Of a stretch of DNA of 54,428 bases, positions 41,021 to 49,261 are shown piece after piece; position 1 is the first letter of the stretch; every line of letters starts with the position of its first letter. The position numbers and the translations under genes are program-made. The stretch is from a virus. The DNA is taken from positions 1 through 54,428 of the IMG/VR virus record IMGVR_UViG_3300020122_000519; one strand, written 5' to 3'. The notes under the pieces were generated by a model. The model was given only the letters and a program-made list of their open reading frames with translations. It was not told the DNA's origin and searched no databases.

Positions 41021-41478
41021 TCAGCGCTTCGGGTCAAAGCGTTTCATGAATCGAACGACGAGGAGGGCCCCTGCCAAGTCTTTGGCGTCGCCCTTCTTGC
41101 GCACGAAGGCCTGGAGGCACCGCGCCTGCTCGAGGGGGCCGGACTCGAGCAGGTTTAGAGCTTTTTTACTTCGATGACCTCGTCAGCCCCGGCTGCATCC
41201 GTGAGCTTGTCGGACCACTTCTCGAGCAGGAGCGGCCGCTCGTTTAGGATCTGCTGGAACGTCTCGCTGTCGGGGTAGGCCAGGCAGGTCGCCAATAGCC
41301 CCTTGTTCGCCTCCGGGATCTTCGCTCGGTCCGAGCCGTGGCGCGTCCGGTAGGCGTCCATCTCCACGCCGTTGGGGACCCGGAAGACGACCTCCGCAGT
41401 CTTCGACTTGAACGCGACCAACTCGCGACCTGAATTCGCAGCGTCCGCCTTCAGCTGTTTCAACTTCGCCTCATCCAT
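41021..41478 (-). CDS. Tail assembly chaperone, -1 frameshift product
   Basis: About 152 aa. The ribosome would slip at A-AAA-AAG (41161-41167) after residue 106 and continue in the -1 frame for 46 codons (ALNLLESGPLEQARCLQAFV onward), stopping at 41021-41023 just before the tape measure gene. This is the conserved gpG/gpGT or E/E' arrangement. Confidence 0.85.
41125..41167 (-). promoter_or_regulatory. Programmed -1 frameshift signal
   Basis: Minus strand: AAAAAAG heptamer (41161-41167), 7-base spacer CTCTAAA including the zero-frame stop, then a perfect 10-bp stem CCTGCTCGAG/CTCGAGCAGG with a 9-base loop. All three parts of a stimulatory frameshift element are present at standard spacing. 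Confidence 0.9.
41155..41478 (-). CDS. Tail assembly chaperone, unshifted product
   Basis: 107 aa. Contains EVVFRVPNGVEMDAYRTR and a helical centre. Placed between tube and tape measure, like lambda gpG or P2 gpE. It ends EVKKL with the last Lys codons forming a slippery run. Confidence 0.85.
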   Translation of the reverse strand: MDEAKLKQLKADAANSGRELVAFKSKTAEVVFRVPNGVEMDAYRTRHGSDRAKIPEANKGLLATCLAYPDSETFQQILNERPLLLEKWSDKLTDAAGADEVIEVKKL

Positions 41479-41493
41479 CTAGTTTGCCTCGCC

Positions 41494-42015
41494 TTACCCG
41501 AGCGTCATGAACTGGTTGGCCGGGTTCACCGTGAGAGCGGACTGGCCGTTTCGGAGCAGGTAGAAGTAGGAGCACTCGATCTTGTGGGCAAGCGCGTCTT
41601 GGCCGGTCTTGAAGGAGCTGCTGATCTTGTTGATCGAGACGCCGCGGCATAGGTCTACGTAGAGGGGGCCTAAGTTCAGGCCACTCCCGTCCTGCTTGGC
41701 CACGCGGACATCGAAGCGCGCGAGCATGTAGCCGGAGCCGGGCGTGCCGTTGATCGCGCAGATCGCCGTGAGGAGGTTCTCGAGCTCCAGTGCGAGGATG
41801 GTGAATGACAGGCTCGGCTTGTACTGCCCCACCGTCTCGCCGAGCTTCTGGGGCGTGCCGTTCGCGTAGATCTCCCCCTTCTTGAGCTCCTCGGCGTAGT
41901 CGATGTCGAGGATGCCCGGGAGGGGGGCGCCGCTCGCGGTGAAGGTGAGGGCTGAGAAGTCCCATCGGTAGCCGTTGATCAGCGGAGCGGGGATGGGCGT
42001 CGGGTTGGTCGGCAT
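41494..42015 (-). CDS. Tail tube protein
   Basis: 173 aa with AGAGGG upstream. Beta-rich throughout (NGYRWDFSALTFTAS, LDIDYAEELKKGEIYANG, GQYKPSLSFTIL), the pattern of Mu/P2-type tube proteins. Encoded between sheath and chaperone genes, as in other myoviruses. Confidence 0.82.
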   Translation of the reverse strand: MPTNPTPIPAPLINGYRWDFSALTFTASGAPLPGILDIDYAEELKKGEIYANGTPQKLGETVGQYKPSLSFTILALELENLLTAICAINGTPGSGYMLARFDVRVAKQDGSGLNLGPLYVDLCRGVSINKISSSFKTGQDALAHKIECSYFYLLRNGQSALTVNPANQFMTLG

Positions 42016-42053
42016 GGTGCCCTCTTGGCTGTTGGATTGAAGGGCCTAGGCGA

Positions 42054-43781
42054 TCAGACGGTCAGCGTCGGGTTGAGGAACCCGATGTTCACCGCGATGG
42101 TGTGCGCGTAACCGAACGGCTGGATCCGCACGGTCTCGTTGATGGTCCTGGACGCGTAGACGTTGTTCGACTGGTCGATGACGACGGAGCTGGAGATCGC
42201 CGCGCCCGGCCCCGTGACGCCCGCCTGGAGCGCCCCGTTGACGGTGTCTTGGATGGTCGCCGCCTGGGCCGGCGTCACCGTCCCGCCGGTCGCGTTGAGC
42301 CTGAGGGTGTCGTTCAGGAACTGGACCGTGGCCGGGTAGGCGACGGTGCAGGCCAGGTCCATCACCCGGCGGTTTTGAGAAGGCGCGAAGTCGCTGCCCA
42401 CCGTCTCGAACATGTGCCCGTTGGTGATGTAGAAGCCGGTGAGGCCCTGGATGGTGCGCGCGGTGGTGAAGTTGAGCGCGTCCAGCGCGGGGGTAAGTCC
42501 CTCGTCGCGCAGGAGCGAGACGACGCCCAACAGCGAGCCGTCCTTCACCCGCCCCAAGTCGTTCTGCTCTGGCACCAGGGCTTCGCGAGCCGCGACGGAG
42601 ATGCCGATGTTCCGCGTGAGCTGGCCGCTGCCCGGGATGGAGCTCTGGACGACTTCGAAGCCGGCGCACACGTTGACCCGGGTGCACACGGTGGACGCGA
42701 AGGCGGAGGAGATCTGCGCGTCGGAGTCCTGAGCGCACTCCATATCCGCGTGGGTGTAGCGGAAGTAGGTGGACGCTGCTGACACCGCCAAGGTCTCCAA
42801 ACCCGCCGCCATCGCCGCTGAGCCGGAGACGCTCGATGCGGGACCCACCAGGTGGACGAAGCCGAAAGACGCGTTGGAGGCCATCAGCGCCGCCCACGCG
42901 TTCTGCACGTCCGTCAGGACGAAGCCCGGAGCGGTGCAGGTGAACGCGTAGGTGTCGAGCGCGACGTACGTGCCAGAGGCGAAGGTGAGCGTCAGGCCCG
43001 TGTTGGGGATGACGAAGGACCCTCCGGAGGGGATGAGGTAGGTGGCCGAGAACGTCTTGCCGCCGTCCTGGCTGAACTGGAACTGCCCGACTCCCAGCGC
43101 TCCTCCGGTGGTGATGAGCGCCACCACGCTGTAGGCGTCGTTCGGAGAGCCGCTCACGGTGACTGCCGGGACCCCGGTACCCGTGTGGACGACCGCCGAG
43201 TTGGTCCCCGCGACGGAAGGGTTGATGGGCATCGCCAGCACCTGGCCGCCTGCGACGTCCAAGGAGTGCGTCACGGCCTCGGACAAAGGCCCGTAGCCCA
43301 AGTCGATGACGGCTTGGACCGGGTTGGTCTCTGGGATGAGGGTGTTGATGGTGCCGGAGACGCCGCCGGTCAAGAAGGTCTGCGAGGCAGCGACCGCCAA
43401 GTCGGCGGGGCCGGTGGCGACGGCCGTCACCAAGGCGGCGGCAGGTGCGCTGCCGGCGATCGCGGTCACCACGTCCGAGTTGAGCGTCGTCGCGGCCTTG
43501 ATCTGGACGGTGATCGCCTTGTTCACCACGGTGATGGTGGGCGCTTGGACGCTGTTGCCCGTGGTGTAGGTGACGGAGATTTGGTTTCCAGCTGCGCCGG
43601 CCGCGACGGCGGTGAAGGTGACTCCGTCCGGGTTGGTGGTGGAGGGGATCAACTTCGAGGCCGCCACCGACGCGGTCGCCTTCGAGCAGATACCCATCTT
43701 GACACAGACTTTTGAGACGTTCGCCGGGATGGTCCCGAGCGCCCCGTCCTGAATGGTGAAGTTGACGGCTGGAATCGCCAT
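42054..43781 (-). CDS. Tail sheath protein (DUF2586-like) with inserted beta domains
   Basis: 575 aa with GAGGAG upstream. PAVNFTIQDGALGTIPA opens the sheath. The C-terminal 270 residues follow DUF2586 (EVVQSSIPGSGQLTRNIG, TIQGLTGFYITNGHMFE, RRVMDLACTVAYPATVQF). Residues ~50-135 are one beta insert, and ~199-283 are a copy of the recurrent TTGG/DGG domain. The inserts probably decorate the sheath surface. Confidence 0.88.
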   Translation of the reverse strand: MAIPAVNFTIQDGALGTIPANVSKVCVKMGICSKATASVAASKLIPSTTNPDGVTFTAVAAGAAGNQISVTYTTGNSVQAPTITVVNKAITVQIKAATTLNSDVVTAIAGSAPAAALVTAVATGPADLAVAASQTFLTGGVSGTINTLIPETNPVQAVIDLGYGPLSEAVTHSLDVAGGQVLAMPINPSVAGTNSAVVHTGTGVPAVTVSGSPNDAYSVVALITTGGALGVGQFQFSQDGGKTFSATYLIPSGGSFVIPNTGLTLTFASGTYVALDTYAFTCTAPGFVLTDVQNAWAALMASNASFGFVHLVGPASSVSGSAAMAAGLETLAVSAASTYFRYTHADMECAQDSDAQISSAFASTVCTRVNVCAGFEVVQSSIPGSGQLTRNIGISVAAREALVPEQNDLGRVKDGSLLGVVSLLRDEGLTPALDALNFTTARTIQGLTGFYITNGHMFETVGSDFAPSQNRRVMDLACTVAYPATVQFLNDTLRLNATGGTVTPAQAATIQDTVNGALQAGVTGPGAAISSSVVIDQSNNVYASRTINETVRIQPFGYAHTIAVNIGFLNPTLTV

Positions 43782-43863
43782 GGTCGCTCCTCGAAGGCGC
43801 AGGCCCGCGTTACGGCCGCGCGCCGAAGGACTCGTCGGTGGTGAGGTGAGTGTTTAAGAAGCC

Positions 43864-44280
43864 CTAGTACCCGTGCCGCTCGGAGAGGACGCGTTCGATT
43901 GCCTCGTCGTATGCCTCGAGGGACATCTCCGCGTGCATCGGCCACTTGTGGAAGGCCTTGGCAGCGGCGAAGTGGCAGGGGTCCGTCCCGCGCACCTTGG
44001 CGAGCAGCTCCACCGCGCTGGAGGACAGCTGCACCGGGTCCACCCCGCGGAGCAGCTCGTGAACCTGGGGCGGCAGGTGTCCCCAGTCCTGCTGGTGTTT
44101 GACCTCGGCCTTGTACTCCGCCGCTTGCTTCGCGCTCATCGTCTCTTGCTGCCGCTTCGTGAGCTGCTCGAAGGGCTTGAGCTTCCGGAAGACTGTGGGC
44201 GCGAATTGCCGCGGCGCGGGCTTGGGCTTCGTGGCCTCCGCCTTCGACTCGCTCGCCTCGCCAAACTCTGTCTCGCTCAT
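43864..44280 (-). CDS. Tail-region helical protein
   Basis: 138 aa from ATG 44280 (ATGA overlap). Basic N-terminus, then helical (KLKPFEQLTKRQQETMSAKQ, VHELLRGVDPVQLSSSAVEL). Lies between neck and sheath genes. Unknown role in tail assembly. Confidence 0.6.
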   Translation of the reverse strand: MSETEFGEASESKAEATKPKPAPRQFAPTVFRKLKPFEQLTKRQQETMSAKQAAEYKAEVKHQQDWGHLPPQVHELLRGVDPVQLSSSAVELLAKVRGTDPCHFAAAKAFHKWPMHAEMSLEAYDEAIERVLSERHGY

Positions 44281-45122
44281 AGTTGGTCGATCACCTGTGT
44301 GGAGAGGTTCAAGGAGAATGGCGGCGCCGCGGGGATGGTGTCTTGCTGGAGTTGCAGCACCGGCTTCTTCACGGACCACCGCAGGACGTAGAGCCGGCCC
44401 ACCTTGTTGATCATCCCGTCCCGCTGCCAACCGCCGCCGACGATGCTCTTCGTCGCCTGGAGCGCGAAGTGGATCCCGTTGATGACGGCGTCCCTCAAGA
44501 CTTCAGCCCTGTCGTAGTCGATGCCCCAGCAGTGCGTCTCGAAGCGCGCGACGTCGGTCAGCAGAGACCGCTGCTGGAAGCGCTGGTCCTGCCCCTGCGC
44601 GTAGTCCTCCGTGCCGCGGAAGTCGTCGTCCACGGGGACGTGGATAACCCTCGGGTAGAGGCTGTCCTGACTCGAGAGCTCCTCCGCTCCGCACAAGAAC
44701 GTTACGGCTGGCAGCGCTTGAAAGCTGAAGGTGTCGCCGACGTTGAAGGTCCCGGAGAAGTTGAGCACCAGCCCCGAGGGGCCCGGGGAGAGGTTGGTGG
44801 GGGTGATCGGCGGCAGGGGCGCTGGGTAGCCTGGGGCTCCCGCCGGGAGGACGAATGGAGCCGAGAGGTTGCCCTGGCTGTTGGGGTTGCCGACGTTGTT
44901 CCCGTTGTCCAGCGACAGCTGCCCCTGCGCGGTCCCCGGCGCGCCCCCGGTCGTCACGACGAGCAGGCAGTTGTAGGTCCCAAGGACTGCCGACGAGGCG
45001 TCTAAAGAGACGCTCCCGCTGCCGGTGTTCGATGGCCCGGGGGTCACCGTGGGCTGGTTCCCCGTCGGTGGCTGCGCCGTGGAGATCGCCGAATTCACGG
45101 CGTTCAAGATGTCGCGAATCAT
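44277..45122 (-). CDS. Neck/tail-completion protein with inserted beta domain
   Basis: 281 aa. N-terminal helix (IRDILNAVNSAISTA), recurrent domain at ~34-138 (LLVVTTGGAPGTAQGQLSLD, then GTFNVGDTFSF), then a conserved-looking part with CWGIDYDRAEVLRDAVINGI. The position fits a tail terminator or head-tail connector. Confidence 0.65.
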   Translation of the reverse strand: MIRDILNAVNSAISTAQPPTGNQPTVTPGPSNTGSGSVSLDASSAVLGTYNCLLVVTTGGAPGTAQGQLSLDNGNNVGNPNSQGNLSAPFVLPAGAPGYPAPLPPITPTNLSPGPSGLVLNFSGTFNVGDTFSFQALPAVTFLCGAEELSSQDSLYPRVIHVPVDDDFRGTEDYAQGQDQRFQQRSLLTDVARFETHCWGIDYDRAEVLRDAVINGIHFALQATKSIVGGGWQRDGMINKVGRLYVLRWSVKKPVLQLQQDTIPAAPPFSLNLSTQVIDQL

Positions 45123-45676
45123 CCGGCGCCAAGGGCTGGGAACCCCTTCCTAAACGCATCTTTCGCCACCGCCTCGAAGCGCTTGCCCCACTCGTCGGGC
45201 AAGCCCCGCGCGTCCGGCAGGAAGGGGCGGGCGCGGATGGTGACTTGCTTCACCTTCACCCACTGGCTCTGGGAGCGGCCGCGCTGGGTAACTCTCCCGC
45301 CGCGCATCGCCCGCGCCACGCCCGGTAGCTTCATCTTGAAGGTGAGGTAGGGCTTGTTCTTAGCCGTGACGATGCCTCCCTCGTTCATCAGGCGCGCGTA
45401 AACGGTCGGGTTCGAGACGACGACTCGCCCGGGTACCGAGTCGTCCATGAAGGCGTTGCGCAGCCTCCGGGTGTCGTTGAGGGGCTGCCCGCCGCGCGCG
45501 ACGGGCGGGTAGGGGTCCCCATAGGGAGACACGCCGTGCTCGAAGCTCGCCTTGATGCGCGTCACGGCCTCGGCGGCCACCGAGCGGGTCACCGGAGCGA
45601 CCGCCGCACCGCGCGATAAGTCTCGCAACTCGGACACCAGCTGCGCGAGCTTCTCTATCCCGTTGCCGGAGAGCAT
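45119..45676 (-). CDS. Virion morphogenesis protein (Mu gpG / P2 gpS type)
   Basis: 185 aa. AAEAVTRIKASFEHGVSPYG, PLNDTRRLRNAF and VVSNPTVYARLMNEGG are typical of the phage virion morphogenesis family that connects head and tail. Follows the DUF1320 gene as in Mu. Confidence 0.85.
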   Translation of the reverse strand: MLSGNGIEKLAQLVSELRDLSRGAAVAPVTRSVAAEAVTRIKASFEHGVSPYGDPYPPVARGGQPLNDTRRLRNAFMDDSVPGRVVVSNPTVYARLMNEGGIVTAKNKPYLTFKMKLPGVARAMRGGRVTQRGRSQSQWVKVKQVTIRARPFLPDARGLPDEWGKRFEAVAKDAFRKGFPALGAG

Positions 45677-45681
45677 CCGCC

Positions 45682-46149
45682 TTACCTTCGGCTCGTCCCG
45701 CGGGTGGAGTTGCCGGTCGAGCAGTTGATCGGGCTCGCCGTCACCGCTTCCGGCTGGGCATCGCTGGACGGCACGCCCGGGGCCCCATTGGGGGAGCTGT
45801 CCTGCACGTCAGGCACTACTTTCCCCGCGGCGACGTCCTTGAGCCACGAGACGGCCAGCTTGTAGTTGTCCAAGTAGGAGCCGTCGAGTTCCGGGTTGAA
45901 CCCGCGCAGGCAGATGAGCCGGTAGGCCGCGATGTCGCAGCTCTTCTGGACGATGTCGGAGCCCCACTGCTTGAGCGGCAGGGTGAACTGGTCCCGGAGG
46001 TAGCCGTCGATCTCCTCGCTCGCCCTCAAGAGCGCCGCGTTCTGCGTCGCCGAGCTGGACGTCGTCGGGTGGGCGAGCGCCGCAGCGCTGACCACCGTCG
46101 TCAAGTCGGAGATCGCCGCGTACTGCTGGCCGACCGTGACGTAGGGCAC
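45682..46149 (-). CDS. DUF1320 (Mu gp36-like) head-tail protein
   Basis: 155 aa from GTG 46149. ASEEIDGYLRDQFTLPL and KSCDIAAYRLICLRGF match the DUF1320 helical family between capsid and neck genes. The C-terminal 40 residues are low complexity. Confidence 0.85.
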   Translation of the reverse strand: MPYVTVGQQYAAISDLTTVVSAAALAHPTTSSSATQNAALLRASEEIDGYLRDQFTLPLKQWGSDIVQKSCDIAAYRLICLRGFNPELDGSYLDNYKLAVSWLKDVAAGKVVPDVQDSSPNGAPGVPSSDAQPEAVTASPINCSTGNSTRGTSRR

Positions 46150-46163
46150 TTTGGAATCCGCCC

Positions 46164-46700
46164 TTACGGGGGAGTGATGAACTCGATGGCCACGCCCACG
46201 CCGGCATCGAGCGTTCCCGACTGCTGGAGGTTCTCCCCGGTCCAGGTGTAGCGGGTCAGCGGCGACTCGATGATCAGCGGGCCCTGGACTGGAAACTCAA
46301 GAGTGTTGGTGAGCACCGAGGCTTTTCCGGATTGCCCGGCATCCACCTCCATGTCGTAGGCGGGACAGCGTTTCCAGACGAGCGTCGAGGGGGAGGAGGC
46401 CATCGGGTCCGGCCCGTAGTGCCAGCAGCGCATCCACGAGAGGTCCGTGGCGTTCTGGAGAGTGTTGGTCGAGCTCGCCCGGATGCTCACCTTGGCGTAG
46501 TCGGCGATCGGCCGACTCCCGAAGGCGAACGCGCTGGAGGTGGTGGCGACCCCGTCCGTGACCAGCGCGGGCGCGGCCTGCGTCATGCCGTTGGTCCCGT
46601 TGCCCGTCTGGACCTGCTGGAAGGTGATGTAGTCGCCCGCGAGCGCGCCGCCAGCCAGGCCGAGCGCGAAGACAGTCGTCAGAAGAAGCTTCTTTTTCAT
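46164..46700 (-). CDS. Exported protein inside the head gene cluster
   Basis: 178 aa. MKKKLLLTTVFALGLAGGALA is an excellent Sec signal with cleavage before GDY (split here as MKKKLLLTTV and FALGLAGGALA). Mature part beta-rich with three Cys-containing segments (WMRCWHYGPDP, WKRCPAYDM). The end resembles that of the exported protein at 30.7-31.1 kb. A periplasmic or surface role is likely. Not recognised. Confidence 0.7.
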   Translation of the reverse strand: MKKKLLLTTVFALGLAGGALAGDYITFQQVQTGNGTNGMTQAAPALVTDGVATTSSAFAFGSRPIADYAKVSIRASSTNTLQNATDLSWMRCWHYGPDPMASSPSTLVWKRCPAYDMEVDAGQSGKASVLTNTLEFPVQGPLIIESPLTRYTWTGENLQQSGTLDAGVGVAIEFITPP

Positions 46701-46717
46701 GGCTCTTTGTCGTCTCC

Positions 46718-46840
46718 CTAGTGCCGGACGTGGAAGTCCCGGAATTGGTGGAAGGATTGCGGCTGGGTGTGGAAGCCGTGCGTCTGGACGGGCTTGGCGA
46801 ACGCGGTGGCCAAGACGAAGCTGGCGAGGATGAGCTTCAC
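46718..46840 (-). CDS. 40-aa exported peptide
   Basis: GTG 46840 overlaps the upstream stop. Leader LILASFVLATAFA is followed by a His/Gln/Phe-rich 24-residue tail (HGFHTQPQSFHQFRDFHVRH). Could bind metal. The tight coupling supports it as real. Confidence 0.5.
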   Translation of the reverse strand: MKLILASFVLATAFAKPVQTHGFHTQPQSFHQFRDFHVRH

Positions 46841-47181
46841 TTCTTCGCCTTCTTTCCCTTGCCCACCTCGGCCGAATCCGGCGAGGCCTCCTGCGTCACG
46901 CCGGAGAAGTCCGCCTCGTCCTTCTCGGGCTCCTTCGCGTCCTTCTTGCCCGGGCCGGAGTGGAACTTTAAGAAGTGGTCCCGGCGCAGGATCTCCTCGT
47001 GGCGCTCGTCGACCGTCTCCACCTCGTGGACGGGCCCGACTCTGAGGACGATCCCCGGTGTCGGCTTGGCCGGCCGCCGGTGGGTGGTCTTCTCGTCCTC
47101 CTCGAAGGGGTGGCACCCGGGGACGCGGTAGTGCGTCTGCCCGGGTGGCAGTCCGACCACTTGGACGTAGAGCTTGGCCAT
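46837..47181 (-). CDS. Head-region hypothetical protein
   Basis: 114 aa. N-terminal beta segment (KLYVQVVGLPPGQTHYRVPG) and a Lys/Glu/Asp-rich disordered tail. Located after the major capsid gene, so perhaps a head completion protein. Confidence 0.6.
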   Translation of the reverse strand: MAKLYVQVVGLPPGQTHYRVPGCHPFEEDEKTTHRRPAKPTPGIVLRVGPVHEVETVDERHEEILRRDHFLKFHSGPGKKDAKEPEKDEADFSGVTQEASPDSAEVGKGKKAKK

Positions 47182-47211
47182 GGGCGATGCCTTCGGGGTC
47201 AGGAGTCTTGG

Positions 47212-47246
47212 AACAAACCCCGGCCAGTGGATTCCACCAGCCGGGG
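47212..47246 (-). terminator. Hairpin with T tract after the capsid gene
   Basis: CCCCGGC pairs with GCCGGGG, extended by an inner six-pair stem with GU pairs. On the minus strand it is followed by TTTGTT. A partial terminator here would make the capsid message more abundant than downstream tail genes. Confidence 0.65.
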
Positions 47247-47277
47247 CACTTCATCCGTGCGTTGTGAGGGTGCTGAT

Positions 47278-48246
47278 CTAGGCGCTGGCGCTGTAAGCGA
47301 GGAACCACGGGCCGTAGCCGGCCGCGCCTCGGGCCTCCACGCCGTACTGGAACTCGTGGCGCTCCCACACCGGCATGTCGGTGGGCTTGGTGAGCATCGC
47401 GAAGATGGGCGGCTCGCGCAGCTGCCAGATGAAGGGCTTGATGCTGCTGCGCACGTCGGTCAGGTACCAGGTGGAGTCCTGGCCCGCCAAGTCGTCCACG
47501 ACGATGTAGTCGGCCGTCCCCACCAGGTGGTTCCGGCTGGGCGCTCCGGCGGCCACCGCGCCGACGGAAGCAGACGGGGAGACCCACTCCTCCTCGAGGA
47601 TCTGGATCGCCTGCGCCTCGAGCGCGGGGGGGACGATCAAGAGGTTCGGGTTCACCTTCAGCGGCAACCCGTCCGCGCCCTTGTAGCCGCGCATGGTCTG
47701 CTTGACGGCCTGGAAGTTGGCGTGGGTGAGCGGGAAGCCCGAGGACGAGTAGTTGGTCTGCGTCGTCGAGCTCGGGTCGTCCGGGTTCTGCGGGTGCGAG
47801 GCGGAGAAGAACGCCTGCCCGTCGTAGGTGATGACGTTCTTCCCGTTGGGCAGGGCCCCGCTGATGACCGTCTTGTCCGTGCTCACCGGGTTGAACAGCG
47901 TCACGTCCGGCCACTTCTTCGCCTGCTCGCCGATCGCCCGGACCAACGGCTCGTAGGCCTTGATCTTGTTGTCCTGCACGTCGAACTTGTCGACCGCCAC
48001 CGTCAACTCGAACGGCATGTTCGTGAGCTGGTAGTTGCGCAGGGCGGCGTTTCGCACCTTTCTCTCGTCGAACCAGATCCGCAGCTGAGGCACGCGGTCC
48101 ATCCACACGTGCGTCTCAGACTGAGACTCGCTCGTCACCAGCGATGCCACCTTGTTCCAGAGAACAGCCTGTTTCAAGAAGGCTTCCTGGTAGATGGCGT
48201 TATAACGTGTATAGATTGCACCGATGGCTGATGACGAAATGTCCAC
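47278..48246 (-). CDS. Major capsid protein (Mu gpT-like)
   Basis: 322 aa from GTG 48246 with AGGAGG 5 bases upstream. IYTRYNAIYQEAFLKQ, ERKVRNAALRNYQLTN, PFELTVAVDKFDVQDN, YDGQAFFSASHP and LKVNPNLLIVPPALEAQA fit the Mu T head protein family. Most abundant virion protein; HK97-like fold expected. Confidence 0.93.
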   Translation of the reverse strand: MDISSSAIGAIYTRYNAIYQEAFLKQAVLWNKVASLVTSESQSETHVWMDRVPQLRIWFDERKVRNAALRNYQLTNMPFELTVAVDKFDVQDNKIKAYEPLVRAIGEQAKKWPDVTLFNPVSTDKTVISGALPNGKNVITYDGQAFFSASHPQNPDDPSSTTQTNYSSSGFPLTHANFQAVKQTMRGYKGADGLPLKVNPNLLIVPPALEAQAIQILEEEWVSPSASVGAVAAGAPSRNHLVGTADYIVVDDLAGQDSTWYLTDVRSSIKPFIWQLREPPIFAMLTKPTDMPVWERHEFQYGVEARGAAGYGPWFLAYSASA

Positions 48247-48273
48247 AACTTCCTCCTATTGAGGGGCTTGCGA

Positions 48274-48705
48274 ATGCAGACCGATGACGAGCGTCGCGCG
48301 TATCAGCGCGAGTACAGGGCTAGGAATCGTGCGAAGTGGGCGGCGAAGGCTCGCGAATGGCGCGAGGCCAATCCTGAGAAGGTGAAGGAGAACTCAAAGT
48401 CCTATTACTGGGCGAACCGCAACCGACTGCTGGCGCGCATGCGCATGAATCAACTCCGGCGCGATTACGGAATCACGTCTGAACAATACGACGCGATGTT
48501 GAAGGCGCAGGGTGGTCAGTGCGCCATCTGCGGCTCCAAGCATCCCGGCAGGCGCAATGGGTGTTTTGCGGTGGATCACTGTCACAAGACCAAGCGCGTT
48601 CGCGCCTTGCTCTGCATTCAATGCAACTCGACTTTGGCCAACGCTAAAGACTCGATTGAACGACTCGAACTCGCGATTGAGTACCTAAGGCGCCACTCCG
48701 GCTGA
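48274..48705 (+). CDS. Recombination endonuclease VII-like protein
   Basis: 143 aa from ATG 48274 with GAGGGG upstream (TTG 48259 is an alternative). A basic N-terminus precedes YGITSEQYDAMLKAQGGQCA, CxxC, FAVDHCHKTKRVRALLC and CNSTLANAKDS, the T4 gp49/HNH fold. Reversed orientation between capsid and decoration genes marks it as a likely mobile insertion. Confidence 0.93.
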   Translation: MQTDDERRAYQREYRARNRAKWAAKAREWREANPEKVKENSKSYYWANRNRLLARMRMNQLRRDYGITSEQYDAMLKAQGGQCAICGSKHPGRRNGCFAVDHCHKTKRVRALLCIQCNSTLANAKDSIERLELAIEYLRRHSG

Positions 48706-48706
48706 C

Positions 48707-49171
48707 TTACGGCGTGCCAGGGATAGTGAAGACCTTGGCCTGCTGGGAGGCGAAGCCGGGCAGGGTGATCAACCCGACGCAGCGGCCGGCGGCCGCGCGC
48801 GTGGTGCTGTTGCTGGTCGCTCGCACGGTGTGGTCATCCTCGGCGTAGACCAAGGTGCCCACCGCGGACTGAGCGATGGTGTCGGTGCCCAAGATGTCCC
48901 ACTCCATGATGCCGTACTCGACCTCGACGATGAGGGCCCCCAGCGAGTGCCCTGACACCGTGTTGTCGTACTCCCGGATCGCCCGGCCGACGGTGAGGAA
49001 GGTGTGGCTGTCGCTCTGGGTCGCGGTGCCTGCCGGGGTCACGTAGCCCGTGGTCAGCAGCTGCACGAGCGCGCCCTGGTAGATGTGGACGTTGTCCGCG
49101 ATCGGGTAGGACGCGCGGAAGATCGGCCCGTTGTCTCGAGTCGTGCTGCGGTTTGCGCTGAGGGCGGCCAT
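48707..49171 (-). CDS. Head decoration protein (DUF2190-like)
   Basis: 154 aa. Beta-rich (ADNVHIYQGALVQLLTTGYV, VGRAIREYDN, GTLVYAEDDHTVRATS). A small protein encoded next to the capsid and behind the protease is typically the cement protein. Confidence 0.75.
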   Translation of the reverse strand: MAALSANRSTTRDNGPIFRASYPIADNVHIYQGALVQLLTTGYVTPAGTATQSDSHTFLTVGRAIREYDNTVSGHSLGALIVEVEYGIMEWDILGTDTIAQSAVGTLVYAEDDHTVRATSNSTTRAAAGRCVGLITLPGFASQQAKVFTIPGTP

Positions 49172-49261
49172 CTGGACGTACCTTTCACGTGCCGGGCGCT
49201 TTTCTCGCGTCCGGTTCTAGAGTTCGGTTTGAGGGTGAGCTGTGAGGTAAGGCGCGCTTCT

